64,000 nucleotides of DNA from positions 17,673,047 to 17,737,046 of the forward strand of contig CM067072.1 in the NCBI GenBank assembly GCA_033980235.1, given 5' to 3'. Positions within the stretch are counted from its first letter, which is position 1, and each line of letters begins with the position of its first letter. The stretch comes from Diadema setosum. Its lineage: Eukaryota; Echinodermata; Echinoidea; Diadematoida; Diadematidae. Shown here piece after piece: positions 38,143 through 63,763 of this stretch. The position numbers were made by a program, and so were the translations under genes. The notes beneath the pieces are model-generated. The model made no database searches. It saw only the letters and a program-made list of their open reading frames with translations, and had not been told where the DNA came from.

Positions 38143-39232
38143 AGGTACAGGTAATTTAATTGGCTATCAATCTGGGGAGGGTCAGTATGAAGGGAAGCTT
38201 TACGCTTGAGTGAACACATTCGTTTTTCTCTTTCAAGGCACAAAAGTAAAAATTTTTGCAAAAAATGAACAAGTCATTCATGCGTAAGTGCTCTTTCAGA
38301 TTACAATGAGAACAAAAGCCAAATTTTACAAAATAAGAAACACAAGTTAATTTGCAAAAATAAACCTATGATCTCTGTTGTAATGTCTTTGTAGCCCCCA
38401 AACATAAAGAGAGGCTAAAATAATAGAGAAAAATGAAGAGTCTTCTGTCAAATCCGAATTCAAATGACATTAAAGAAGCAATACTAACAAAAATGGTAGA
38501 AATTTAAATTATTTCAAATTAGGAAAATTGAAAATACATTGTAACCTTTGGTTTTTGAATTGTCTCATGAATTCTTAAATTCCCGAATCGAAAGAATAAA
38601 ACAAAGCCTGTCCATCTTATCGGGTGCTGTTCGTTATTCCGAAGGTTCGCTATTCCAAAGGGTCGTTAATCCGAAACACGCAAATTCCCTATACCTAGAG
38701 GTTCGTTAATCCGAAAATGAAAAAGGGTTCGTTAATCCGAAAATTTGTGGCGTTATTCCGAAGGTGCGTTTCTCCAAAGATTGCTTAATCCAAAAATGAA
38801 CCTTCGGAATAACGAATCTCAGGAATAAAGAGCCTTCGGAATAACGACCCTTCGGAATAACGAGCTGTAACCATTTTATCACCTTTGCGGCATACTCCCC
38901 ATGTCATTTGAAGTTTGAGTTGACAGATAATTCTTATTTTCCCCCTTCAGATTACCACTTTGTTTTTGTTTGAGAACATAAAAAGATACGTGTACAAGAG
39001 AACGAAAACTTATTTTTGCTATTTCATTCATATCTCTCATTGCGTTAAATTGGTCTTTTGTTATCATTGCTATCTTGAGGGTTTTTGCAAATGAATTACA
39101 AAATGACAGTTTTTGCAATTTTTGCTTTTGTGCCTTGGAAGAGAAAAACCAATGTGTTCACTCCCCGGTACACTCACGCGTAAAGTTTCCCTTTGTACTA
39201 ACCTGCCAGGCTGATAACCACTTAAGTTACCT
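38143..39232. mobile_element. TTAA-flanked long fold-back DNA element
   Basis: The terminal inverted repeats begin AGGTA and are flanked by TTAA on both sides (38139-38142 and 39233-39236). The arms are about 340-450 bp and alignable though diverged: for example GAAGCTTTACGCTTGAGTG against GAAACTTTACGCGTGAGTG, and CAAGGCACAAAAGTAAAAAT against CAAGGCACAAAAGCAAAAAT. The centre (38620-38880) is the second TTCGTTATTCCGAA repeat. No transposase is present. The target site points to piggyBac/Kolobok mobilisation, like the 2.1-kb MITE but with a different terminus. Confidence 0.75.
38620..38880. repeat. TTCGTTATTCCGAA-word repeat, copy 2
   Basis: Begins GTGCTGTTCGTTATTCCGAA and ends CCTTCGGAATAACGAGCTGT, so the outer words are inverted. 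Inside are further TTCGTTAATCCGAAA words. It occupies the loop of the TTAA fold-back element and is related to the copy at 33160-33465. Confidence 0.7.
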
Positions 39233-39239
39233 TTAATAT

Positions 39240-42200
39240 GTTACATGATACATTGATTTCCTATCAAAATCTTCTATCACAAAATATATGAACTGGAAAG
39301 TGTTACGTTCCTTTTTTCTTTTTTGCCGAGCGTATACGATTATTTCAGTCCTCATTGTGAAAGTCGATAAGCAGGGTATATATTTTGTTGATAACGGTAG
39401 CAGAGTTCATTAGTAAATAAAAGCGTAGGTGTGTTGGAGGTAGTGATGGGCAAATGTTGGTATGTGAAAGGTTGGGTGTGGTAGGCAGAATATGGAAGTA
39501 AATTCTTTGAAGTGAATGTTGCTGTATTCCGGTTTGTCGTAGCAGCTCTGATGTCTTCGACTGATTGCACTGTAATTTCGATGGCAGCAGTGCGAGAGTT
39601 TGGAGTTAGTTGGTTTTTGCTAACTCGTATGGTCTTTAAAATTATTCCAATAACCCTTAAAATAAACATTGATTCCTGAAATACACATCATGCTGCAATA
39701 GTCACTTATTTATATGTACATTTGTAGACATTTTCGGGGCCAAGAAGGTGCTAGTGACAAAGACTGTTGTCTATTCAGAAAAAGAATGCTGCTATACCTA
39801 AATCATTACCCATTTTCGTGAAAAGAAGTGTGGTATTTCGATAGAGTACGAGACGAAAATCAAACAAATTTACAGTGAGTTTTGCTAAAAGATAATAATA
39901 ATCAGTCAAGCAAGACTCACTCATTTGGCAGGATCATTGTTAACAATTCACGAAATTCAAAATACATTGTATCAATATAATGTATGCACATGCACACGAG
40001 AACACCCAATGCAATCACAACCTCACAATTCTTCTATTAGAACGTTTTGGGAAATAAAGCTTTCAGATCGACAATTTAGCAACCACAATTGCTTCTTCTT
40101 AAAAAGCATTTGTGTTGCCAAGTTACTGTAACTGTACAAAAATGATGTGTAAGATTCATTTTTTTTTTTATTTATTCTTTTAAAATTACATTTCAACAAA
40201 GGCTTGTTAGCAGATATTTGTGCTCAGGTCATATGTGGAGATTTGTCAGAGGATGTCATAATTACCTCATTTTATTTGCATACAGCTGCACATAAATGTG
40301 ACAACTGTCCCCACATCATTACTTTACGATTCCATAACTACTTCATCTCACATCCAATTCAATGAAATTCAGTCTTTCTATTCGTTTGATATGGATGGAG
40401 ATACAAAAGATTAAACAATTTAAAATAAATTATGTTGTGCATTTCCATTTTTTTTCACTTCCAAATATATGTTCACATTCTGTATTACATTAACTGTTGT
40501 AATCTTCTTATTTGAAAGAATTTATGCGACACTGGAAAAGAAATTTGAATTGAAATGAAATTGAACTGAAGCAAAACTGAAATGAAAAACACACAAAATG
40601 AGACCAGAAGGAGGAAAACTAAGGAGACATTTGAGAATCTCAGAAGTACAAGAAGAAAAACAAAACAGTCAAAATGGAGATTGAGATATAACGAACAATC
40701 TTGCTTAGAAACAAAGGGATGACATGACGAAAGTGAGAACCTAGGTACAAGTTTAAGTATGTCAAATTGCTTAGCGGTTATCCATGCACTGCTCCAGTAC
40801 TATTGTCTGCATTAGTGCATATATAATCAACATGAGAACACATGACTAAGCTTAGACTTGAGGGGTAAAGAGGTTGGAGCAACCTTTATCTTGCATATTT
40901 TACAGGGCAATGATAACTTGCCGAGAGACATATCAAATTTACTCGCAAGCCAGACTGAATTCAACCAACAAGCAGCATATTACAAACACACTTTGTAACA
41001 TGTTTCTCCTTGAATTAAAACAACTGAACTATGTGAGCTATTTACATAAGTCTCCTCTCTATAGAATATATCAAAGGAAAATCTACCTATTCTCCATAAC
41101 AGACATACCCCGACAGCCTCTTGCCAAATCTTGTAAAGAAAACTTTGTGTTACCTATTGCACATTTCCACACAGTCCTATTACATAGGTTTTCTCTTTGA
41201 ACAAATCAGAATAAACCAGGTTTGTTCCTTATGGCACACAAATTGCATCTTGTCATGACTTTCATATAAGACTGGATATCTGAGCCTCACAAACTGTACA
41301 TAGAAGGAAAGTTACAAGACTCCAGAGTAATGCCAGCTGTCTGTGTGACAAATTACAGTCATAAGGCAAATTCCCTCAATCCTACACATGGATAATACTG
41401 CATACACATGTAACATACATTTGATCATAGGATGGTGCGCTGCACGCGTACCTCCCAGTAGAGGGCGAACTTTATGAATATTTTGTACAAGGGAGAGATC
41501 AGATCTATAATCATGCCGAGACTGGCTGTTATACAATGTGTGTCTCACATATTGATTGACCATACTAGGAGACACCCATTTTGGTTCAATCAAAGTGAAG
41601 TTACAGTGTACTTTATGTGGTTGTATCTCAGGGATATTTTACTTTATCTTTTTTTTCTGACTATTGATCATCTACATGTTTTATTTTCAGTCAATGTTAC
41701 ATTGACATGGACCATTTTTTTTAAATCAATCTCACATGATATACTGCCTAATACTTGTGAGGGAGAAAGTGGGAAAAAATAACTTCCCTGCTTACTGGCA
41801 GAGTTTGTAAAACTCATGTAAAGTGAGTTCACATGTACAATGTATTTATCATTAATTTCTGAAGAAGAAACAAAGCCTTTATTCATATATGCTAAGATTT
41901 GTGGTGGCATTATCAAAAATGAAACTAAGGAATCATCTATGAAGGGAATTTCCATCATATTGTGAATTCTTAACTTCTTGCCAATAAAACTGTTTATAGG
42001 TGAAACAAGATGCTTCACATGATGACATTCCATTTTTTTTTAAATGTGCTGAAGACAAAATAAGCTGTGTCATGAATAAAATACATCTGCATCTGAAGAT
42101 TTTACTATTTTATCCCTACATTATTGAAGTTCCAGACCTGTTTATTGTAGTTAAGTATACAGCATTCAATTACACGGTAAACTCAAATAGCATTATGGTG

Positions 42201-43030
42201 CAACATCTTAGGGTGTTTTCTTCCACTGTAATAATTTGGAATTACTATCCAGCCCTTCAGATATACTTCTGTATATCATATCAACATAGAAAATCAGCAT
42301 CAAAACAATGCCAAGACTTCACATATACCTAGTATATTAGGAAAAACATTGATTTGATGAGCTCGATATGTACAGCAGCATTACAATATGCAATGTTTCG
42401 TAACAAAATGTACAAGGTCAAAGTTGTTATGAACACTGAATAATCATTTACAGTAGTCCATATCCTCTCGTGTGTTCTTGGTTTGTCTTCAATACCATAA
42501 AACTTGTACTGAAAAACTTTATGTATGCTGTATACAACATTGCATAGTTTACAAGCAACAGATTGTTTGAATACTAATCACTCATTTCAAACTCATGTCC
42601 ATCCTATATAACTTGTTGTTCTTCTTCAATACATTTCATCACGGCTGTCCACAGATATTGCACAGGTTTATTCTGCCATGCTTTCCAATAAATCACTAAA
42701 AACTACAGCCAAAAATGCAAAATAGACACACACAAATGCCCTACATGTGACAAATTTGAAAGAAAAAGAAACCCAAGAGGATGAAACTCGAAAGATAACT
42801 CAGTGTGACTTTGCAAATGTTTCTACACCTGCACAGATGCCTTTATAAAACGAACACCGAGTTGTTAGGTCATCCCTTCATTTACATGCATAGGTCGTGT
42901 TCACGCCCTCCATGATAGCTGAGGATTTGGTAACAAAAACTTGACTTTTGACATCACCTGTTACAAGTGGTCATCATGAGGACATATGATTTAGTGTTAT
43001 CATATAACTTCTATCATTATTAGTTTATGT
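39240..43030 (-). other. Intergenic / probable 3' flank and UTR side of TRIM23
   Basis: No coding exon is recognisable. The region lies downstream of the TRIM23 stop. Several minus-strand AATAAA signals (TTTATT on the plus strand, for example near 42138 and 42666) could end the transcript; which one is used cannot be told from sequence. Confidence 0.4.
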
Positions 43031-43035
43031 CTTTT

Positions 43036-43193
43036 GGGCCCCATGTCATAAAAAATTGATATGATAGCAACTCTTGCTGGAATGGCAATTGTCATATAAT
43101 GACAAGAATCCAGCTTCCTGACTGCCTGTTGCTGTTGGAAGTTGCCATTCCAGCAAGAATTGCCATCCTAACATCTTTTATGAAATGGGGCCC
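43036..43193. mobile_element. PIF/Harbinger-like MITE (GGGCCCCAT termini)
   Basis: A 158-bp element with inverted ends GGGCCCCATGTCATAAAA and TTTTATGAAATGGGGCCC and an inner inverted pair around TTGCTGGAATGGCA / TGCCATTCCAGCAA. The flanks are T-rich, consistent with a 3-bp TWA-type target, but the duplication is not clean. It lies about 1.1 kb past the TRIM23 stop codon. Confidence 0.7.
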
Positions 43194-43533
43194 TTGTCTT
43201 ATTAAAGAATGCTGCTTTGTCAAGAAAAGGCATCAAACATGATTCCATCTTGCCATGAGCCTGATGAGTGCCTTGGTGGCACATGTTATCTCAATACTAT
43301 GCTATGTATCATGAACAGATTTCACAGCAATAATATGAATCATCATTAAATCAACATGGGTTGAGTGTGACACTTATCAAGAAACTATCCAAGCCATAAA
43401 ATGCTCAAAAAGTATGGGGAATCCTGCTTTGAGTAGGTTCCCCAATCTACCCTGCCCTCTCTAATAATCCATTGAAAATGTTTACCTTTTGCTGATAATA
43501 TTGCTCCCAATACCACAGTCATTCATAAAGCTA

Positions 43534-43742
43534 CTGTAAAAGTGGAAATTTTTGCGGGGTTGAAATTTTCACGCATTTCGCACAACCAGAAACTAGCGCG
43601 AAAATAAAGGCATGTGAATATTTCTGCTTGCCATACGTTCCAGTAGGTAATGTCTTGATTCCGCGGAATTAAAAACATGCAAAACTCCTTTTGCCCAGCT
43701 GAGCGCGAAAAATTAGTCACACGAAAATATCCCCTTTTACAG
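43534..43742. mobile_element. TA-flanked MITE (CTGTAAAAG termini)
   Basis: Inverted ends CTGTAAAAGTGGAAATTTT and AAAATATCCCCTTTTACAG, with TA on each side (43532-43533 and 43743-43744). The interior has GCGCGAAAATAAAGG-type words. A TA target suggests a Tc1/mariner-related origin. It resembles the shorter element in intron 6 of TRIM23. Confidence 0.75.
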
Positions 43743-43804
43743 TATTGGTGGCCCTGAGTGGTGGGGATAACTACCGATGATCTTTGCCCTCATGTATGTT
43801 TCCA

Positions 43805-43963
43805 GGGGCCCGTTGCATAAAAGTTACAATTATGGTAACTTTGCCATCCAATGGTAACTACCATGGCAACACTACTCAACAGCCAATCAAAATCAAGAAT
43901 TCCATGGTAGTTACCATTGGATGGCAAAGTTACCATAATTGTAACTTTTATGCAACGGGCCCC
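43805..43963. mobile_element. PIF/Harbinger-like palindromic MITE (GGGGCCCGTTGCATAAAA termini)
   Basis: A 159-bp nearly perfect palindrome with about 65-bp arms: GGGGCCCGTTGCATAAAAGT at the left and its exact complement at the right. A loop of about 30 bp contains CAGCCAATCAAAATC. The near identity of the arms suggests recent spread. It is 326 bp from the TRIM23 stop, so probably within the transcribed 3' region, where it would form a strong hairpin. Confidence 0.85.
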
Positions 43964-44288
43964 TGGATTCAGAGTTCATGCAAAGTCGCTGCACTTTAGA
44001 TCACTTCTTGCCCTGCTGACTACATCATATCTGGTGACATCACCTGCTCCTCACTACAGCAGTCCTAATGAACATTCCATAGCTACTTTGACATAGCTCT
44101 TCGAAGATATGCTCTTGAGTTCTTGTAGTATGAAATCATGAAGCAGATGATCAGTAAAAGCTTTCTGATAAAGCATGAAGGTTATAATGTCAGTTTCTTC
44201 ACTTCAAAGAATGTGCGTTGTGGCATATGGGTTGTCAACGCTTGAAGAGAGGAGTGCATTTACTTTGCTAGTCCAGTTTACTCTGCCA

Positions 44289-59099
<14,811 letters not shown>

Positions 59100-59420
59100 A
59101 TCTTCGCTTTTTCAGTGATTTTTCTACCAAAGCAGAGGTCTTACATGGTGTTAAAAGCACCAAGATCCCGAGGTATACAATGACAGCATCAATCCTTCAA
59201 ACTGTATTCATGATACCCTACACCGTAAATACCGCATGAAACCACTAAGTATACGAAAGGTACACTACACACGCACACATAACATATAACATCTTTATTT
59301 ACATCGTGGATGTAGACTTTCGTAGCGCGAGCGGGCGGCGCGCGAGCGCGCGTCTCTTTTGCCCAGCACCTAGCACACAATCGATCACATACTAAGGAGG
59401 AGTACTAACGTAGTTAGCCG
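59100..59420 (-). promoter_or_regulatory. Probable TRIM23 promoter / 5' UTR, CpG-rich
   Basis: Directly upstream of the start codon. 59322-59358 is a strong CpG cluster (GCGAGCGGGCGGCGCGCGAG on the plus strand), unlike the AT-rich surroundings. No TATA box stands out, consistent with a housekeeping-type promoter. The transcription start is not determined. Confidence 0.5.
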
Positions 59421-59869
59421 CCTACATAATAATTATTAAAAAAAAATAATATTTTAGAGGATAGATTTGAGGAAAAGAAATTAGCACCAATGTGGGAACT
59501 TTAACCATTCATTTCAGTAAATGGGAAAATTTGAAAGTATAAAGACAAGTGGATCGAGGACCCGGAGCCAGATGTCCACGGGGAAGGGGGAATTAGGGAT
59601 AGGAAGGGTAGTTGGGAGGGGAGGAGGTTTGTTTAGGAAGAATGGTTTTGATGGGTGTATTGGTTTATAATCGCGGGGGGGGGGGGGGGGGGGAGGGGGA
59701 GGGGGGAGGGGGAGGGGGTAATAAAAGGGGAATATCGATTCCATTTTTGTGAGTGTGTAGATCGATGACGTGTTAAGTATTTCTTTTTTAATGAATGTAC
59801 TGTCTTGCTGAAAGTGGAGCTCGATTTGATTTTAACGAAAGTAAGTGAGCAGTGTATATCTATATAATA

Positions 59870-59982
59870 TTGACTGGCCTCGAGGGAGATACCACAAAAT
59901 ATTGCCCAAACTGCCCAAACGAGGGCAATATTCTTTCAGTGCGGGCAATATTTATCTGGTATCTCCCTCAAGGCCAGTCAAC
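59870..59982. mobile_element. 113-bp MITE (TTGACTGGCCTCGAGGGAG termini)
   Basis: Inverted ends of about 25 bp (TTGACTGGCCTCGAGGGAG with GATACCA / TGGTATC with CTCCCTCAAGGCCAGTCAA). Inner words GGGCAATATT and its complement recur. It lies within the insertion that splits the left arm of the inverted duplication. Confidence 0.75.
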
Positions 59983-60474
59983 ATCATAATACCTATCCCC
60001 TAGGTAAATTAGGAAAATATGTGAATACGGCTATACACTATGATATAGTCAAGCCACATTTGACTACCTGTAGATCATCACCAACATGTCGAATAATTGA
60101 AAAATGTTCATCTATCGCATTCAACTCCAACTTCAAAGATACATATAATGTAGTTGTAACAGGCGAACTTCAAACATCTGAACGCTTTTACACTTTATTA
60201 TTTTGCATCTGTTTCAATTTGGAGAGTTGTTATAACTGATGGCCACTGTGCAGTTATTTAGCACAAATGGACTATCATTGTTTGACGCGTAGTGCTGCTA
60301 GAAGTGGTCGACCTTACCTGAGTTAATTTATCGGCGTTCTTCTGCGGTGCGTGTAATCGACACGCAGCGACGTCCTTGAATGTTTTCTCTTCGTGGTCGA
60401 TCGCAATGTTTACATGTAGTGCAGGGAGGTGGAAAGAGAGATTCCACTCCTTCTCTTCCCACCTCTCTGTTTTA

Positions 60475-60661
60475 CAGTGCACTCCCGTTATAACGAACAC
60501 GGTTGTAACAAAATTCTGGTTATAACGAAGTAAAAATTTGGGCTGGAATATCCTCCACTCTATGTATTTCTGTTGTTTATTTGTTCGGTTGATAACAAAA
60601 TTCCGGTATAACAAAAGAAAACTGCCGGTCCCGAGGATTTCGTTATAACAGGAATCCACTG
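60475..60661. mobile_element. pogo/Tigger-like MITE, copy 2
   Basis: 187 bp, CAGTGCACTCCCGTTATAAC to GTTATAACAGGAATCCACTG, TA on both sides (60473-60474, 60662-60663). Same family as 51788-51976, sharing GTTATAACGAACACGGTT and AGAAAACTGCC. Intact ends make this the better copy. Confidence 0.85.
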
Positions 60662-60978
60662 TATATGTAAAATATCCCGGATGCTCGTGATATGCTCTAA
60701 TGTCGCCCGCTGAACTCCTGACCCTGCAAAATACCAACTGTAAACTTTTGCCTCGCAAAACTACCTCGTATAGGTAATAATGTTTTTTTTTTTCCTCTGG
60801 TGCATTGTATATTCTTTACGAATTTACTGTTTTAGCTTAGCTTGATTTCACTATAATTGTGTTATGCTGAATCGTGGATTTTGTAATATGTGATTTGAGT
60901 TGTCATGAATTTGTTTTGAATATGGAATCAATAAGATGTTATGGAAAAACAGAAAAAGTCGGTCCTACTACTTAGTAA

Positions 60979-62119
60979 TACCCCCTGCCCATCTCACTAG
61001 ACGGCGATTCCGCTACGATCATCAAAAATTGACAAAGCGCAGCGGATCGTATCCTGATCTCTTTAAATCTTCTCCATCGTATCTTGAGCGGTTCAGAAGC
61101 GCGGAGGGTCGCCACCATCGCCATGGTCGGCGACCTCGCTACGGAAGTTCTGAAGTGTCCAAAACTTCCGTAGCGAGGTCGCCGTGGTTTTAGAGCGTAT
61201 CACAATCGCCTCACGAGCGCCACATTCGTAACTCTGACGGGGTAGCAACGCGTTAGACGTAACTCAAGCGCATCGAAAGCGGCCCCCATCGCCTATGAAA
61301 ATTACCATTTTTAAAGTATTACGTAACAGGAACCAACCATGAACAAAAGAAAGTGATGCACATAAAGTATACCAGGAAGGTGGACATGGAGAAAAGCGTA
61401 TAAAATTCATATTTTCACGTACACTCAGTACGAATCTATATATGGCTGTTTATTAAATTGTTTGTCATATACCATTGCAAGTCAATGAAAGTAAATGAAG
61501 TTGTAATCTTTTCAAATATATCTTCACAAAATTGTCTCATTATAGGATACAATTTGTAGTTTGCTCACAAGCCGGTTCTTTAATATTATACACACATTTT
61601 ACCCTTTTAATTGAATGGATGACTTAACTCATATAGTGCAATTTCACATCAGGTTCTAACTGGTGTGTTCTAGAATGCTAAGATGTAAGGGTAAAACCAT
61701 ATTCTGCACAACCATGTTGGTTTGACACTGACATCTGACTGAAGAAATCCAATCATGAAACCCGTTTCATACCCCGATCGCTTGAGATCGTAGCATGAGC
61801 CCAGCGTAAACGAATCACTGTCGCCCCGATCGTCTCACTGTTGTAGCGACGTCTTGATAAACGTATACGAATATCGCAATACGATCGCTTTGATCGCAGA
61901 AGCAGCGCGTCTCGTCGACTTGGAAAAGCGGCAAAAATGCTGCAGCGTCGTGGCATTATCGTGGCACTATCGCCTACAGCGCAGGTTGAGCGTAGAGAAA
62001 CCGTAGTGTAATCGCCTCGGAGGCCAAAAATGGAGACGGACGGCGATCACGCCACGATTTGTTAAATCGTCACAGATCGTCATGGTCGCCAAGGTCGCCT
62101 TCCTAGTGAGATGGGGGCC
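60979..62119. mobile_element. Harbinger-like non-autonomous element (CCCATCTCACTAG termini)
   Basis: 1141 bp with inverted ends containing CCCATCTCACTAG followed by GGCGA, TAA on both sides (60976-60978, 62120-62122). The outer few hundred bases repeat CGATC, GGTCGCC and ATCGCC words in both orientations, including a perfect ACTTCCGTAGCGAGGTCGCC inverted pair near 61125-61180. The middle (61300-61740) is plain AT-rich with no frame. Length and layout match the element at 55377-56510. Confidence 0.75.
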
Positions 62120-62129
62120 TAATAATTGA

Positions 62130-62300
62130 CGCAAACTAAAGCAAACTGATGTAAACTAATGCAAACTGATGCAACCTGACGCAAAATAATGCAAGCTCAA
62201 TGCAAACTTAATGCAAACTCAATGCAAACCCAATGCAAATTATTAATTAATGCAAACTAACGCAAATTACTAATTAATGCAAACTAATACAAACCACTAG
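62130..62300. repeat. ATGCAAACT minisatellite
   Basis: About fifteen 10-12-bp units of AATGCAAACTG/AATGCAAACTC, with ATTAATTA insertions towards the right end. Some units read ATGCAAAT, the POU-octamer consensus. It abuts the right end of the Harbinger-like element. Confidence 0.9.
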
Positions 62301-63021
62301 CGGTGAAAATTAGGGTTAATTACAGCACCTGGACCTGGCTCTTATATCCCAGGCCACTCTAGCCCTCTCGAAACAGATATTGATCAAGTAAATCCATCCT
62401 ATCGAAGAATGACTAACGTCACGTTTACTTCAGTTTATCGAGCATCTCACCTCAACAGTCAACACTCGAAAAAACGACAACATTGTATTGAAAAATCATC
62501 AAATTCATATTTTTTGACCAAACAGATGTCGTCAAGATTTTAGTTTGCTTTCAAAATTCAGAAAATGTAGAACAGAATGAAGCGTAGAAATACTTTTTTG
62601 TTTTTTCCATAATATTTTATTGATTCCATATTCAAAACAATTTCATAACAAATCAAATCACACGTATTACAAAATCCACGATTCAGCATAACACAATTGT
62701 AGTGAAATCAAGTCAAGCTGTACTTTCAGCAGAAACAGTACATTCGTAAAGAATATACAAATGCACCAGAAAAAAACAACAACATACACTGCTTACTAAC
62801 TTTCGTTAAAATCAAATCGAGCTGTACTTTCAGCATGACAGTACATTTATATAAAAAAGAAAAGAATACTTAACACGTCATCAATCTATACACACACACC
62901 AAAATGGAATCGTATATTTCCTTTAATCACTCCCCCCCCCCCCCCTCCTCCCCTCCCGACTACCCTTCCCCTCCCTTCCCCCTTCCCCGTGGACATCTGG
63001 CTCCGGGTCCTTCCATACTCA

Positions 63022-63726
63022 GTGGCGTACCGTGAGTCAAGACATTGGGGGGGGGGGGGCACCTCGTGGAAAAGTAATTTTGAGGGTGTGTATGCTTGTG
63101 AGTGCGTGCGTGTGTATGTGCATGTGCGCATGTGTACGTGCGCTGTCAGTCTGCAAACTTAATGGGGACTACATAACGGAATGTGATACATTCCACAGCG
63201 CAGTTATTGAGCAACATTGTAAGTTTTCCTTACATGGATTATGGAATGACGGTGTGAAACGACAAATTACCGGCAGCAACATCAGGAGAATGGCATAAAA
63301 ATACAATACAAAAATACAATCCAACACGAAGGCTACGTTCATCATCAGATGCATTCTTACTCCAAACACCCAGAGTAAAACATGGGTATATCCGTTATGG
63401 GACCAAAATTGTGGAATCAGTTACCTCTTCAGTTAAGGGAACTGTCATCTACAGAGTCATTCAAATCTAAACTTAAAACTTATCTGTTCCTTTCATACTG
63501 AGGACTGTAATTGCTGTATGTCATTAATATTGGATCAATATTGCATTTCTAATTAATATATGTTGTATGTTGTATTCTTTATTTGGTATATATTTGCTTT
63601 TGTTTACCATTTTCTTCTTTGTTGAAATGTTTGAATATGTATATGCATGTAAATATATGTTATTTTTTTATTTTTGAAGCGCCATGAGCACTGAAAAGTG
63701 GACCTGTGCACTTTACAAGTAGCCAC

Positions 63727-63763
<37 letters not shown>

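Larger units (their letters stand above)
59559..63012. repeat. Long inverted duplication, arms 59559-60958 and 62595-63012
   Basis: The left arm 59559-59857 plus 60779-60958 is the reverse complement of the right arm 63012-62595. Examples are GGACCCGGAGCCAGATGTCC at 59559 against its complement near 63011, GATGACGTGTTAAGTATT, and GTGTTATGCTGAATCGTGGA. The left arm is split by about 920 bp holding two smaller mobile elements. The loop holds the element at 60979-62119. Either the ends of one large element or an inverted segmental copy. Confidence 0.8.

Noticed and set aside
60258..60758. 166-codon minus-strand frame
   Set aside because: Runs through the pogo-like MITE at 60475-60661 and has no known domain; only its low-coordinate end, with a donor-like site, is kept as an observation.
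62130..62300. CRISPR-like regular repeat
   Set aside because: Units are 10-12 bp, contiguous and without unique spacers; this is a minisatellite in a eukaryotic context.
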